This document shows positions 27,794 through 34,191 of a stretch of 64,000 bases of DNA, in pieces. A model generated the notes under the pieces. It saw nothing but the letters and a program-made list of their open reading frames with translations, made no database searches and had not been told where the DNA came from. How positions within the stretch are numbered: position 1 is the stretch's first letter; the number at the start of each line of letters is the position of its first letter. Origin of the DNA: Sphingobacterium sp. UT-1RO-CII-1 (lineage in GTDB: Bacteria; Bacteroidota; Bacteroidia; Sphingobacteriales; Sphingobacteriaceae); assembly GCF_026711005.1 (NCBI RefSeq), contig NZ_JAPPVJ010000002.1, positions 310,001-374,000 on the forward strand, in the 5' to 3' direction. The translations under genes were made by a program, and so were the position numbers.

Positions 27794-28000
27794 ATGGAAT
27801 CATTATTAATTCATCCCAATAACAAAGAGCAATTGGAAGCGTTGAAGGCGTTTGCTAAAGCTCTTAAAATGAAGTTTGAGACCGCTAGCACAGAAACAAG
27901 CCCTTACGACCCTGAGTTTGTTAAAAAAATACAATCAGGCCGTGAAGCTGTTAAAAACGGTAAAGGGACAAAAATTGCCATTGAAGATTTATGGAGCTAA
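27794..28000 (+). CDS. Antitoxin of a YoeB-type toxin-antitoxin pair (DUF2683-like)
   Basis: A 68-aa small antitoxin. The N-terminal part (MESLLIHPNNKEQLEALKAFAKALKMKFE) matches the Bacteroidetes DUF2683-type antitoxins. The acidic, flexible C-terminus (SPYDPEFVKKIQSGREAVKNGKGTKIAIEDLWS) is the usual toxin-wrapping tail. It overlaps the toxin gene by 10 bp, implying translational coupling. It probably represses its own promoter together with the toxin. It is divergent from the TonB-receptor gene. Confidence 0.88.
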   Translation: MESLLIHPNNKEQLEALKAFAKALKMKFETASTETSPYDPEFVKKIQSGREAVKNGKGTKIAIEDLWS

Positions 28001-28266
28001 TCTATACTCCTCAGGCAGTTGACGACTTAAAATTCTGGAGAAAATCAGGAAACCATATCATCCAGAAAAAAATAGAAAAGCTATTGCTTTCCATTATGGA
28101 TACGCCATTTGAAGGCATAGGAAAACCAGAAGCACTCAAGCATGAACTTACAGGCTCTTGGTCCCGAAGAATTGATAAAGAACATCGTCTCGTTTACCAA
28201 GTTTACGAAAATGAAGATGATATAATTATCGAAATTCAATCACTCAAAGGACATTACCAAAGATAA
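27991..28266 (+). CDS. yoeB: Txe/YoeB family addiction-module mRNA interferase
   Basis: A 91-aa ribosome-dependent mRNA endonuclease of the RelE/YoeB fold. The conserved DTPFEGIGKPEALKHELTGSWSRRIDKEHRLVYQV carries the catalytic Glu and Arg residues, and the C-terminal LKGHYQR keeps the His-Tyr pair that YoeB needs. Two residues (QR) extend past HY, unlike E. coli YoeB, which ends at Tyr. A 24-bp tandem duplication covers the last codons and the stop codon. Confidence 0.92.
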   Translation: MELIYTPQAVDDLKFWRKSGNHIIQKKIEKLLLSIMDTPFEGIGKPEALKHELTGSWSRRIDKEHRLVYQVYENEDDIIIEIQSLKGHYQR

Positions 28267-28292
28267 ATAAAAGGACATTACCAAAAATAAAT
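28246..28292 (+). repeat. 24-bp tandem duplication over the toxin stop codon
   Basis: AAAGGACATTACCAAAGATAAAT at 28246 is repeated at 28270 with one change. The first copy encodes the toxin C-terminus KGHYQR-stop; the second is untranslated. Confidence 0.8.
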
Positions 28293-28335
28293 AACACACA
28301 GCCCCCGATCATCTCGAGGGCTGTTCCAAAACATA

Positions 28336-28494
28336 CTACCTTTTCCGCCTTAACAAGCTCGACACCGCATAGCTCACTAAAGTTCCCAGCGCTGCCATAA
28401 TCACGGTTTGCAATAAGTCGCCCAGCGTGATCGAAGCCCAGATGCTGCACAGTGTGCCGCCTAGCGTGCCTGCACGGCTCTCATTTAGTTTCAT
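28336..28494 (-). CDS. Small holin-sized membrane peptide
   Basis: A 52-aa frame beginning MKLNESRAGTLGGTLCSIWASITLGDLLQTVIMAALGTLVSY and ending LLRRKR. It has one or two hydrophobic stretches followed by a basic tail, as in small holins or phage membrane peptides. It sits 24 bp downstream of the DUF5675 gene on the same strand, in line with a lysis-type cassette. It is too short for firm family assignment. Confidence 0.5.
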   Translation of the reverse strand: MKLNESRAGTLGGTLCSIWASITLGDLLQTVIMAALGTLVSYAVSSLLRRKR

Positions 28495-28518
28495 ATATAC
28501 TGAATACCTTAGCTTGCT

Positions 28519-28992
28519 TTATCCATCTTCTTTCACTTTCTCCGCTATAATATTTGACAGCACTAAAACAGCTTTTCCTTCGGCTACCACTGCTACCATC
28601 TTCTTGTAAAGCCTTTTATACGCTTTGGCCGATTTAAGCAGCAGGTAGTCACCATCATCATCCTTGACGTAGTTATCGCCCACCAATAAACAGCCTGCTG
28701 TGTCCCCAAAGTTATTGCCTATATGAATGTATATATACGTATAGTTGGGCACGTCCATCAGCTCGATCATACCTCGGTGTATATCGGGGAAGCGTCTCTT
28801 ATAGCGGGCGTTCATCCCCCCATAAGTATTCAACTTCAAGTGGTAGGTCCCTGCTGGAATGGCCGTAGACCCTTTAATCTTCCTGTCGCGCACCAGATCT
28901 TCCAAGCCATAACAAAAAAACTCCTCGTCAATATAAATTTCAGACAGGGTACTATTCTTCCCCTGCCTGATACGTTTAACGCTTAGCTTCAT
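28519..28992 (-). CDS. DUF5675 family protein
   Basis: A 157-aa protein from MKLSVKRIRQGKNSTLSEIYID. Motifs FCYGLEDLVRD, STAIPAGTYHLKLNTYGGMNARYKRRFPDIHRGMIEL and YIYIHIGNNFGDTAGCLLVGDNY match DUF5675, whose G-x-H/G-N-x-x-D-T-x-G-C-x-L/V-G core resembles L,D-transpeptidase/YkuD-like folds and which recurs in phage-derived clusters of Bacteroidetes. The Cys in GCLLVG could be a nucleophile. It overlaps the preceding small gene by 17 bp. The role is unknown; a cell-wall-related function is inference. Confidence 0.75.
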   Translation of the reverse strand: MKLSVKRIRQGKNSTLSEIYIDEEFFCYGLEDLVRDRKIKGSTAIPAGTYHLKLNTYGGMNARYKRRFPDIHRGMIELMDVPNYTYIYIHIGNNFGDTAGCLLVGDNYVKDDDGDYLLLKSAKAYKRLYKKMVAVVAEGKAVLVLSNIIAEKVKEDG

Positions 28993-29191
28993 TGCCCCTC
29001 TCCTCAAGCTCGTCACCCTCCACCACACCCGATCCTGGCTCTTCAGCTGTACCATCATCTGCCATTTTCTCCAATATCCCCAATCCGAGCGCAATATATT
29101 TAATCACATTCAGCGCCTTTCCTGGCAACTTCACCGGCGCCAACAACACGAGCTGCACCGCTGCACTTATTTTTTTTAGAATATTTTTCAT
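28976..29191 (-). CDS. Small hypothetical protein of the phage-like cluster
   Basis: A 71-aa frame, MKNILKKISAAVQLVLLAPVKLPGKALNVIKYIALGLGILEKMADDG, with an amphipathic or hydrophobic N-terminal half and an acidic tail (EEPGSGVVEGDELEERGNEAKR). It overlaps the DUF5675 start by 17 bp, so translational coupling is likely. Similar small proteins occur beside DUF5675/DUF6266 genes. No function is recognised. Confidence 0.55.
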   Translation of the reverse strand: MKNILKKISAAVQLVLLAPVKLPGKALNVIKYIALGLGILEKMADDGTAEEPGSGVVEGDELEERGNEAKR

Positions 29192-29259
29192 TTTTTCCTT
29201 TCATTAAGTGATCGTAAATAGGCCTTGACCTTTATGGATTTTTTGTCGTTTTTGGTATC

Positions 29260-29518
29260 CATGAGCTCCCTTTGGTCGGTTTGCTTCTTTTCTGTCAAGA
29301 GAAAATTGCAACGCAATCTCCGCAGGAAACAAGTAGCCCTCTGGCCATAACCCCTTTCGGAATCATAAATAACCCTCTTTATTAACCACATAACTTTGTC
29401 GTCCTCACGTCCCTAAATAGTCATACTGATCGGCCCCTTTCAAAATCATGAATAACCTTCTTTATTAACCACATAACTTTGTCGTCCTCACGTCCCTAAA
29501 TAATCATACTGATCGGCC
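29260..29518. repeat. 83-bp tandem duplication and flanking short repeats
   Basis: Segment 29351-29435 is repeated at 29434-29518 with a period of 83 bp and only a few differences (shared core ATTAACCACATAACTTTGTC). Shorter repeats (CCTTGACCTTT and TTTTCTGTCAAGAGAAAA) occur at about 29222 and 29289 and again at about 29634 and 29652. No convincing gene was found in this stretch; a 24-codon frame at 29191-29262 (MDTKNDKKSIKVKAYLRS) is too short to call. Confidence 0.8.
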
Positions 29519-29634
29519 TAGGACGGTTAGGCGTTAAGAAAACAGGTTGATCAGTCCGTAAGAAATAGCCCGAAAAAGTGAAACGGCTCCGGGCTGTTTA
29601 GGACTTAGCAAATGTTTTTAGCCTAACTGTCCAA
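29519..29634. ncRNA. Nested inverted repeats, candidate structured RNA
   Basis: Three stems nest inside one another. GGACGGTTAGGC (29521-29532) pairs with GCCTAACTGTCC (29621-29632, one G-T pair), AGTCC (29553-29557) pairs with GGACT (29601-29605), and AGCCCG (29567-29572) pairs with CGGGCT (29590-29595). The nesting without a coding frame suggests a folded RNA or a recombination/attachment site. Direction is undetermined. It matches no RNA family that I recognise. Confidence 0.45.
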
Positions 29635-29648
29635 GCCTTGACCTTTGG

Positions 29649-29674
29649 GTTCTTTTCTGTCAAGAGAAAAGAAC
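29649..29674 (-). terminator. Hairpin downstream of the DUF6266 gene
   Basis: GTTCTTTTCT pairs perfectly with AGAAAAGAAC over a 6-nt loop, 14 bp past the DUF6266 stop on the minus strand. There is no long U-tract, so the terminator role is tentative. Confidence 0.45.
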
Positions 29675-29687
29675 GAAACCCTTGTGC

Positions 29688-30332
29688 CTATGAGCTCACT
29701 TCAATCTCTCCCAGATAATAGCTGTTCGAAGTCTTCACCCCATCCCGGTGCCCCGTGAATATCCAGCCGACCACATGGTCTCCGGCATACACAGCAGGAA
29801 AGGTAAAGCTCAGTGTCCCGTCATTGCGTGTTCCCGACTCCAGGATGCTAAAAAACTGCTTCTCCTTGTTGTACATCAACAGGATTACCGAGTCATCGAC
29901 AAAGGCGTTGAAACTATTGACCTCCGTAGTCCAGGTCACGCTGATCTCCTGCGGAGCAGACTCCGTCCAAAACACCCCCATCAGATTGGCCAGTCCGCCT
30001 TTAGCAATCACTATGGAGGCGTAATCCAACTCAAAACTTGGGTAAGCCCCCGTGATACCATAAGCCAACAGATGCTGCAACGCCTTGTTGTATCCTGTAG
30101 CGCGTGGCTGCATGGCGTCCGAGAATCCCAGCTTGAGCAGGTCCTTGATCGGTGATAGGAAACTCACTCCCAGCGAGAAACGTGCCCGTTGGGCCAGTTG
30201 ATCCTCTGTAGCGGGCTTATTGCTGCGTTTAGGGAGCGAACGTACATAATCCACATTACGCCAGCTCGAGCCGATTACGCTTCCTACTTTCCCTGAATAA
30301 GCGCCTGTAATTCCTTTTAAAAATCTTGCCAT
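29688..30332 (-). CDS. DUF6266 family protein
   Basis: A 214-aa protein. The opening MARFLKGITGAYSGKVGSVIGSSWRNVDYVRSLPKRSNKPATEDQLAQRARFSLGVSFL is the hallmark of DUF6266, a Bacteroidetes family often found in multi-gene phage-like or secreted-filament clusters. The C-terminal half is beta-rich (EISVTWTTEVNSFNAFVDDSVILLMYN), like a fibronectin-type fold. There is no signal peptide. It is read in the same direction as the DUF5675 cluster and the helix-turn-helix gene, forming one accessory block. The function is unknown. Confidence 0.8.
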   Translation of the reverse strand: MARFLKGITGAYSGKVGSVIGSSWRNVDYVRSLPKRSNKPATEDQLAQRARFSLGVSFLSPIKDLLKLGFSDAMQPRATGYNKALQHLLAYGITGAYPSFELDYASIVIAKGGLANLMGVFWTESAPQEISVTWTTEVNSFNAFVDDSVILLMYNKEKQFFSILESGTRNDGTLSFTFPAVYAGDHVVGWIFTGHRDGVKTSNSYYLGEIEVSS

Positions 30333-30430
30333 TTTTTGATTCTTTTAAACTGTTAAACCATTGTCTACATGTAAACTATTTCGTGATATCAACAGCGAAC
30401 CTAGGCTCTTATCACCTAAAAATTAAAGCA

Positions 30431-30470
30431 ATGGAACAAAATGGGACAAAATGAGACTATATGAGACAGA
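30431..30470. repeat. 10-bp tandem array (4 units)
   Basis: Four contiguous 10-bp units start at 30431, 30441, 30451 and 30461: ATGGAACAAA, ATGGGACAAA, ATGAGACTAT, ATGAGACAGA. Next comes CTGTCCCA (30471-30478), complementary to the TGGGACA of unit 2. It is one of three arrays with helical-turn spacing in this stretch. Confidence 0.8.
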
Positions 30471-30590
30471 CTGTCCCAAAAACAAAAGAAAAAGCTGCTC
30501 AGTAAGTAAATTTATGCAGCCCGCTTCGAGCAGGGTTGCACTGTTCATGCACATCCATTCGGGATAAGGTCGGCCCAGCGTATCCTTTTG

Positions 30591-30767
30591 TTCGAGTGGC
30601 CTTCGACTATCCTTCGGGTGCTGTTCGAGTGGCCTTCGAGTGCGAGTCGAACAACACTCGAACAGCACTCGAAGCTCTCCCGAACATGTCTCGAAGAAGT
30701 CTCGAACAACAGTCGAACAGCTCTCGAACACGTGTCGAAGAACTGTCGAAGAACTGTCGAACAAAAA
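30591..30767. repeat. 11-bp phased array with internal orientation switch (16 units)
   Basis: TTCGA (or TTCGG) occurs at 30591, 30602, 30613, 30624 and 30635, exactly 11 bp apart. After a 12-bp step, its complement TCGAA (CCGAA once) occurs at 30647, 30658, 30669, 30680, 30691, 30702, 30713, 30724, 30735, 30746 and 30757, again exactly 11 bp apart. The six bases between the cores vary. Long frames through the array on both strands simply reflect the repeat and contain low-complexity Ser/Arg/Leu/Glu peptides. The array ends 15 bp from the stop codon of the helix-turn-helix gene. Confidence 0.9.
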
Positions 30768-30781
30768 CTCTATAAAATTCA

Positions 30782-31096
30782 TTAGATTCGGCCTCGTCGT
30801 TTACTTTCCTCAATCATATCCTCCAAGTCTTCGAGGTAGTAGCAGTGCCGTTCTCCGATCTTACGGGGCACCAGCTTCCCCGTATTCACAAAGCGGTAGT
30901 AGGTCGATCGGCTGATCCTCAAAATACTAAGCACCTCTTCCATATCCAGCAATTGCTGATCACACATAGCGGGCTTTTCCACACCCATCACAGGCGTATT
31001 TTTATGGCGCACACAATCGCGTATCTGCACCATACAATCTTTGACCTGGCGCATATAGGCCAGGATTTCGTTTAAAGCATCGTGTCTATTCATCAT
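30782..31096 (-). CDS. Excisionase-like helix-turn-helix protein
   Basis: A 104-aa DNA-binding protein. The C-terminal half is a MerR/excisionase-type winged helix: LLDMEEVLSILRISRSTYYRFVNTGKLVPRKIGERHCYYLEDLEDMIEESKRRGRI. The N-terminal half (MNRHDALNEILAYMRQVKDCMVQIRDCV) looks helical and may mediate dimerisation. In Bacteroidetes, such genes accompany integrative elements and phage-like modules. It is flanked by a 20-bp array at its start and by 10- and 11-bp arrays after its stop; these may be its binding sites. No integrase is present nearby. Confidence 0.8.
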   Translation of the reverse strand: MMNRHDALNEILAYMRQVKDCMVQIRDCVRHKNTPVMGVEKPAMCDQQLLDMEEVLSILRISRSTYYRFVNTGKLVPRKIGERHCYYLEDLEDMIEESKRRGRI

Positions 31097-31162
31097 CCTA
31101 GTAAGTTTTAGATAGACGAATATGAAACATGATTATTCCCAAGCATGCTAAAGCGTCTGGTT

Positions 31163-31262
31163 TTAGGTACAAAAGCTCCCAAATGTCCCGTTACGGCCTT
31201 ATATGGGCACAAAAGTCCTATTATGGGCATAAACGGCCATAGATGGGTATAGATGTCCATCG
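31163..31262. repeat. 20-bp tandem array (5 units) upstream of the helix-turn-helix gene
   Basis: Units of exactly 20 bp start at 31163, 31183, 31203, 31223 and 31243. The clearest, ATGGGCATAAACGGCCATAG (31223), is an imperfect palindrome, and the consensus is close to ATGGGYAYAAANGKCC. A perfect AGCCTA-caaaa-TAGGCT inverted repeat follows at 31267-31283. The array lies between the divergent helix-turn-helix gene and the small gene at 31417. Iteron- or operator-like, inferred. Confidence 0.8.
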
Positions 31263-31416
31263 CATAAGCCTACAAAATAGGCTACCTTTAAGCCATCGCT
31301 TTTTACGTCATTAGCGTCTTCAAAAAAAAGCAGTAAAATAAGCGTTAGATTATCGTTAGAAAAACAAGGGAAATTGACAGGTATAAAAGATAAATCACAC
31401 ACTAATTCTATATGCT

Positions 31417-31614
31417 ATGGCAAAAAACCAAAGAACATGCATTTACCCCAAGGATATCAGTATCCTTTTGGGCAAGAGCTACAAACAAGCTGTCCGTATT
31501 TCTGGTACCATTCGGGATGCCTATGGCAAGAAAAGCCATCAATACCTTACGCTAGAGGAGTTTTCCGAGTACACCGGTATTGACATTGCGGCAGTAAAAA
31601 AGGTTTGTCAGTAA
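31417..31614 (+). CDS. Small conserved helix-rich protein, possibly DNA-binding
   Basis: A 65-aa protein, MAKNQRTCIYPKDISILLGKSYKQAVRISGTIRDAYGKKSHQYLTLEEFSEYTGIDIAAVKKVCQ. The two helix-rich halves resemble small Bacteroidetes proteins that look like helix-turn-helix domains. An overlapping longer frame (31374-31583) is a shadow. It is divergent from the excisionase-like gene across the 20-bp array and converges on the LytTR gene with a 7-bp tail-to-tail overlap. No function can be assigned. Confidence 0.65.
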   Translation: MAKNQRTCIYPKDISILLGKSYKQAVRISGTIRDAYGKKSHQYLTLEEFSEYTGIDIAAVKKVCQ

Positions 31615-32540
31615 GCAAGCTTATTGTACCAATCTGTAAATTCGCGCACTCTTTCTTTCGGTACAATCAATTTATTTTTATTCGGAAATTTGAGCAGCAA
31701 CTCTTTCGACCGTATACTCTGCCCATCGACCACCTGCTCAATGACCGAGAAATTCACGATCCATGATCCTGTCGCAAAAAACCAAGGTATATGCGCAAGC
31801 TTTTCCTTCAGTTCTGCCACACTTGCCGATGCCAGCCCCCGTTTCCCGTTTGTCAAATACACCGCTACCGACCGCCCTTCCCGCACATATAAACCTATAT
31901 CGGCCACGGGCAGCAGCTCTTTCTTGCGGTCGATGGAAACCTCCAAAACCGTATCGGCCTTTATAGCTTCCTGCAAAGCTGTAGACGAAAGCCAGACATC
32001 GCTAAACATCAATTTTTTCAGTAAAAACTTCAACAGCAACAACACATTGATAAAAGCAAAGAAGCCCACAAAAAACGGCCATAATTGGTTGATATAGGTC
32101 TTTATATCAAAGCTTACATCGTGATAACGCAGGTAACAAAACGCGAACAAGAACGTAACGACGATAGGCGCCAGCAAAGCTTTTAAGAGGTAAAGCAATA
32201 AACGTTTTTTACCGGTTGTATAGAAACGGTCCATCTCTTTTTTGTTTATCCAGGCTAAAGCAAAAGCCAAGACAGTCAAAAAAACGATGTGCAACATAAA
32301 TTGACTGGTAAAGCCCTCTACTGTAAATATCTCAAAGAAGCCTTCCTCCTCTTTCGCAGATAGCACAAAATGAGCGGCAAAAAATATAATCAGTGCCTGA
32401 ATACATCTAAAAACAATTTGAAATTTTCTCCAATCTCGGCGACGCGCATTCATAAATTCCAGATTATAATAAGGGTCAGTAAGTTGTAATTGGCCAAACC
32501 GCATGAACGATTTATGTACCTTTTGAACGAATTTAGCCAT
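31608..32540 (-). CDS. Membrane-anchored LytTR-family DNA-binding protein
   Basis: A 310-aa protein with four N-terminal membrane helices (for example IQALIIFFAAHFVLS, FMLHIVFLTVLAFALAWI, VVTFLFAFCYLRY and FFVGFFAFINVLLLLKFLL) and a C-terminal LytTR domain from about residue 200 (ADIGLYVREGRSVAVYLTNGKRGLASASVAELKEKLAHIPWFFATGSWIVNFSVIEQV). LytTR domains bind direct repeats in promoters; in Bacteroidetes, membrane-anchored versions without a receiver domain are common. The signal sensed is unknown. It overlaps the small gene at 31417 by 7 bp, tail to tail. Confidence 0.85.
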   Translation of the reverse strand: MAKFVQKVHKSFMRFGQLQLTDPYYNLEFMNARRRDWRKFQIVFRCIQALIIFFAAHFVLSAKEEEGFFEIFTVEGFTSQFMLHIVFLTVLAFALAWINKKEMDRFYTTGKKRLLLYLLKALLAPIVVTFLFAFCYLRYHDVSFDIKTYINQLWPFFVGFFAFINVLLLLKFLLKKLMFSDVWLSSTALQEAIKADTVLEVSIDRKKELLPVADIGLYVREGRSVAVYLTNGKRGLASASVAELKEKLAHIPWFFATGSWIVNFSVIEQVVDGQSIRSKELLLKFPNKNKLIVPKERVREFTDWYNKLAY

Positions 32541-32641
32541 TTAGGCACTGATAAACAAATAGTTTAGTTTTTACCCCCTACCTTTAGGTTCGTCGTAGAC
32601 GTTTGTTAGAATTAAATTATGTACTTAACAACAAAACTATT

Positions 32642-33013
32642 ATGAACACTAAAACTCCTTTTACGCCCTTGGAAGTCAACATGCGCCTAGCCGAAATACG
32701 TGTAGCGACCACTGAGGTGGTAGAGGCTGAAGCCACAGCCGTAGAAACCGACTTCAACAAATGGCTGCTGGACAACTTTGCGCTCGACGCCCAGCAGGTA
32801 GCCTATCTCATCAGCTTAGGGCCAGCCTTTAGCCTGGATACCGGCAACAGCTTAGCCCATGCCTTTCGGCAGCGGCACAAAGTGACGATGGAGAAAGGCG
32901 ACCCGAAGCTACGCTCTATTAAATTTATCCGTAAGGATAAGAAAGAAGAAACAACCAGTGCGCCCGATACAGCGCCCAGTGTGGAAAACGAGCTCAACTT
33001 TTTCATCAGCTAA
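32642..33013 (+). CDS. Hypothetical protein of 123 aa
   Basis: The start MNTKTPFTPLEVNMRLAEIRVATTEVVEAEATAVETDFNKWL is preferred over an ATG 13 codons upstream. The acidic N-terminal helix is followed by FALDAQQVAYLISLGPAFSLDTGNSLAHAFRQRHKVTMEKGDPK and a Lys/Glu-rich tail. It may be a cytoplasmic small helical protein. It lies 39 bp in front of the cNMP-fold protein on the same strand, so the two are probably co-transcribed. No family was recognised. Confidence 0.65.
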   Translation: MNTKTPFTPLEVNMRLAEIRVATTEVVEAEATAVETDFNKWLLDNFALDAQQVAYLISLGPAFSLDTGNSLAHAFRQRHKVTMEKGDPKLRSIKFIRKDKKEETTSAPDTAPSVENELNFFIS

Positions 33014-33052
33014 TTTCAAGCCTGCATTGCAGAAAACACAAGATGCTACGCT

Positions 33053-33529
33053 ATGGAAACCTACGACTTAAGCCTGCACAAACACTATGTTCCTATTTCG
33101 CCTGAGCAAGAGATAGACATTTGTGCTGTATTGCATAAGCGCAATATTCACAAAGATGGTCTGTTGCGCCTGCGCGAAGACGATCTTATTATCGTCACGC
33201 AAGGCCTACTCGTCAAAATAGACGAGCAAACAGGCAAGGCGCAACATTTTATTGCAGAAAATGATATCGCTATCTACCCACCGCTGGATAGCCCTTACTA
33301 CCTGCAGAGCATCGAAACAAGCCGGCTTCAGTACATCCACCACGAGGGTATACTGAAGCTGATTGATAAATATCCACACTGGCAGCCACTCTATTACACG
33401 ATGCTGCGCTTTTGGTCGTACCAGCGCATCTACCGAGCCAAACTGCTGGAGCTTCCTGCCATAGACAGGAAAGAGGCTTTTTACCAGTATTTCAAAGACA
33501 TTACCAAAGTACGAAAAAAGAGTGCGTAA
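33053..33529 (+). CDS. Crp-like cNMP-fold protein lacking a DNA-binding domain
   Basis: A 158-aa protein resembling the sensor half of Crp/Fnr-type regulators: an N-terminal beta-roll (LRLREDDLIIVTQGLLVKIDEQTGKAQHFIAENDIAIYPP) followed by a helix (WQPLYYTMLRFWSYQRIYRAKLLELPAIDRKEAFYQYFKD). The usual C-terminal winged helix is missing; the protein ends VRKKSA shortly after. The phosphate-binding cassette for cAMP is not preserved. It may act as a protein partner rather than as a direct regulator. It is the second gene of a probable two-gene unit. Confidence 0.65.
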   Translation: METYDLSLHKHYVPISPEQEIDICAVLHKRNIHKDGLLRLREDDLIIVTQGLLVKIDEQTGKAQHFIAENDIAIYPPLDSPYYLQSIETSRLQYIHHEGILKLIDKYPHWQPLYYTMLRFWSYQRIYRAKLLELPAIDRKEAFYQYFKDITKVRKKSA

Positions 33530-33543
33530 AACTAAGGTATAAC

Positions 33544-33765
33544 ATGAAGCATAGTCACAAAACATATCCGCCGCAAAACAACATATTGCCCGCTGAAAGA
33601 AAACATCGGCTCGCCTGCTTTAGGCTACATGCCGGCTTCCCTACACGGGGCATTGGCAGGGCTATGCTTGCAGGGTATGTTTTGAAAACTCTATGCACGA
33701 ATCCAGCACTATGGCGCTGGTATAAGTTTGCGGTATTCCCCCGTGGACACGGGGACAAGATTTAA
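33544..33765 (+). CDS. Uncertain small reading frame in a structured region
   Basis: A 73-codon frame (MKHSHKTYPPQNNILPAERKHRLACFRLHAGFPTRGIGRAMLAG) starts 15 bp after the cNMP-fold gene. There is no recognised domain and the composition is unusual. The region also contains the perfect hairpin CCCCGT-GGAC-ACGGGG (33739-33754) and a larger inverted repeat CCTGCTGTG (33769-33777) / CACAGCAGG (33815-33823). It may be non-coding structured sequence rather than a gene. Confidence 0.25.
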   Translation: MKHSHKTYPPQNNILPAERKHRLACFRLHAGFPTRGIGRAMLAGYVLKTLCTNPALWRWYKFAVFPRGHGDKI

Positions 33766-33910
33766 AGACCTGCTGTGTGTGCTGTAAAGAAAGCCATACC
33801 TCGAATATGTGGAGCACAGCAGGCCAAGACGTACAGCTATTCTAGAGAGATGTACGCACTTGCTGCCAATGATAAACTAAATTGATTATAGTGATAAGAT
33901 CGAAGGTAAA

Positions 33911-34126
33911 ATGACTTGGTTTAGATTAACAGGTCCTAATCCCACGATTCCTTCTGACTATACTGAAGCAGCTCCTTCGGGTTGTACAGGGACAAATAAA
34001 ATCTGTGCAGTGCAAGCAAATTCTGATTCCGATAATAAGCCGGAAATAACAGACGCACTTAAAGATGAAATGATTTTAGCCCTACACAACAGATCGGCGT
34101 CAGCTAATGTACAGTTAAAGAGTTAA
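33911..34126 (+). CDS. Small Bacteroidetes peptide, possibly a truncated exported protein
   Basis: A 71-aa frame, MTWFRLTGPNPTIPSDYTEAAPSGCTGTNKICAVQANSDSDNKPEITDALKDEMILALHN. The W-F-x-L-T-G-x-N-P-T...C-x-G-x-x-x-I-C-A-V-Q-A pattern resembles the mature part of small exported Bacteroidetes proteins that normally carry a signal peptide. Here none precedes it: the frame is open only 10 codons further upstream with no start, and ALAAND-like codons appear in another frame at about 33858. It may therefore have lost its N-terminus. It is followed by a strong terminator and the convergent SusCD-TlpA operon. Confidence 0.5.
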   Translation: MTWFRLTGPNPTIPSDYTEAAPSGCTGTNKICAVQANSDSDNKPEITDALKDEMILALHNRSASANVQLKS

Positions 34127-34158
34127 TCGGGATTAGGTAGACAAATTGGTTATTTAGA

Positions 34159-34185
34159 AAGGGGTTAGCGAAGAGCTAACCCCTT
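34159..34185. terminator. Bidirectional terminator between the small peptide and the TlpA gene
   Basis: A perfect 11-bp stem, AAGGGGTTAGC with GCTAACCCCTT, has a 5-nt loop. It lies between convergent transcripts, 7 bp from the TlpA gene stop. Confidence 0.85.
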
Positions 34186-34191
34186 ATTGTT

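Noticed and set aside
28244-28450. A 68-codon minus-strand frame next to the toxin gene
   Set aside because: Its end (LFIFGNVLLFIFGNVL) is the 24-bp duplication read backwards, and it runs antisense to the holin-like frame's better-supported reading.
30591-30767. CRISPR-like array
   Set aside because: Units are 11 bp with 5-bp cores. There are no 24-47 bp repeats, no unique spacers and no cas genes nearby.
30423-30782. A 119-codon frame and several 65-90 codon frames on both strands across the 11-bp array
   Set aside because: An 11-bp period keeps several frames open at once. The peptides are low-complexity (SRTxLEQ-like) and the frames disagree in strand and phase, so the repeat rather than a protein explains them.
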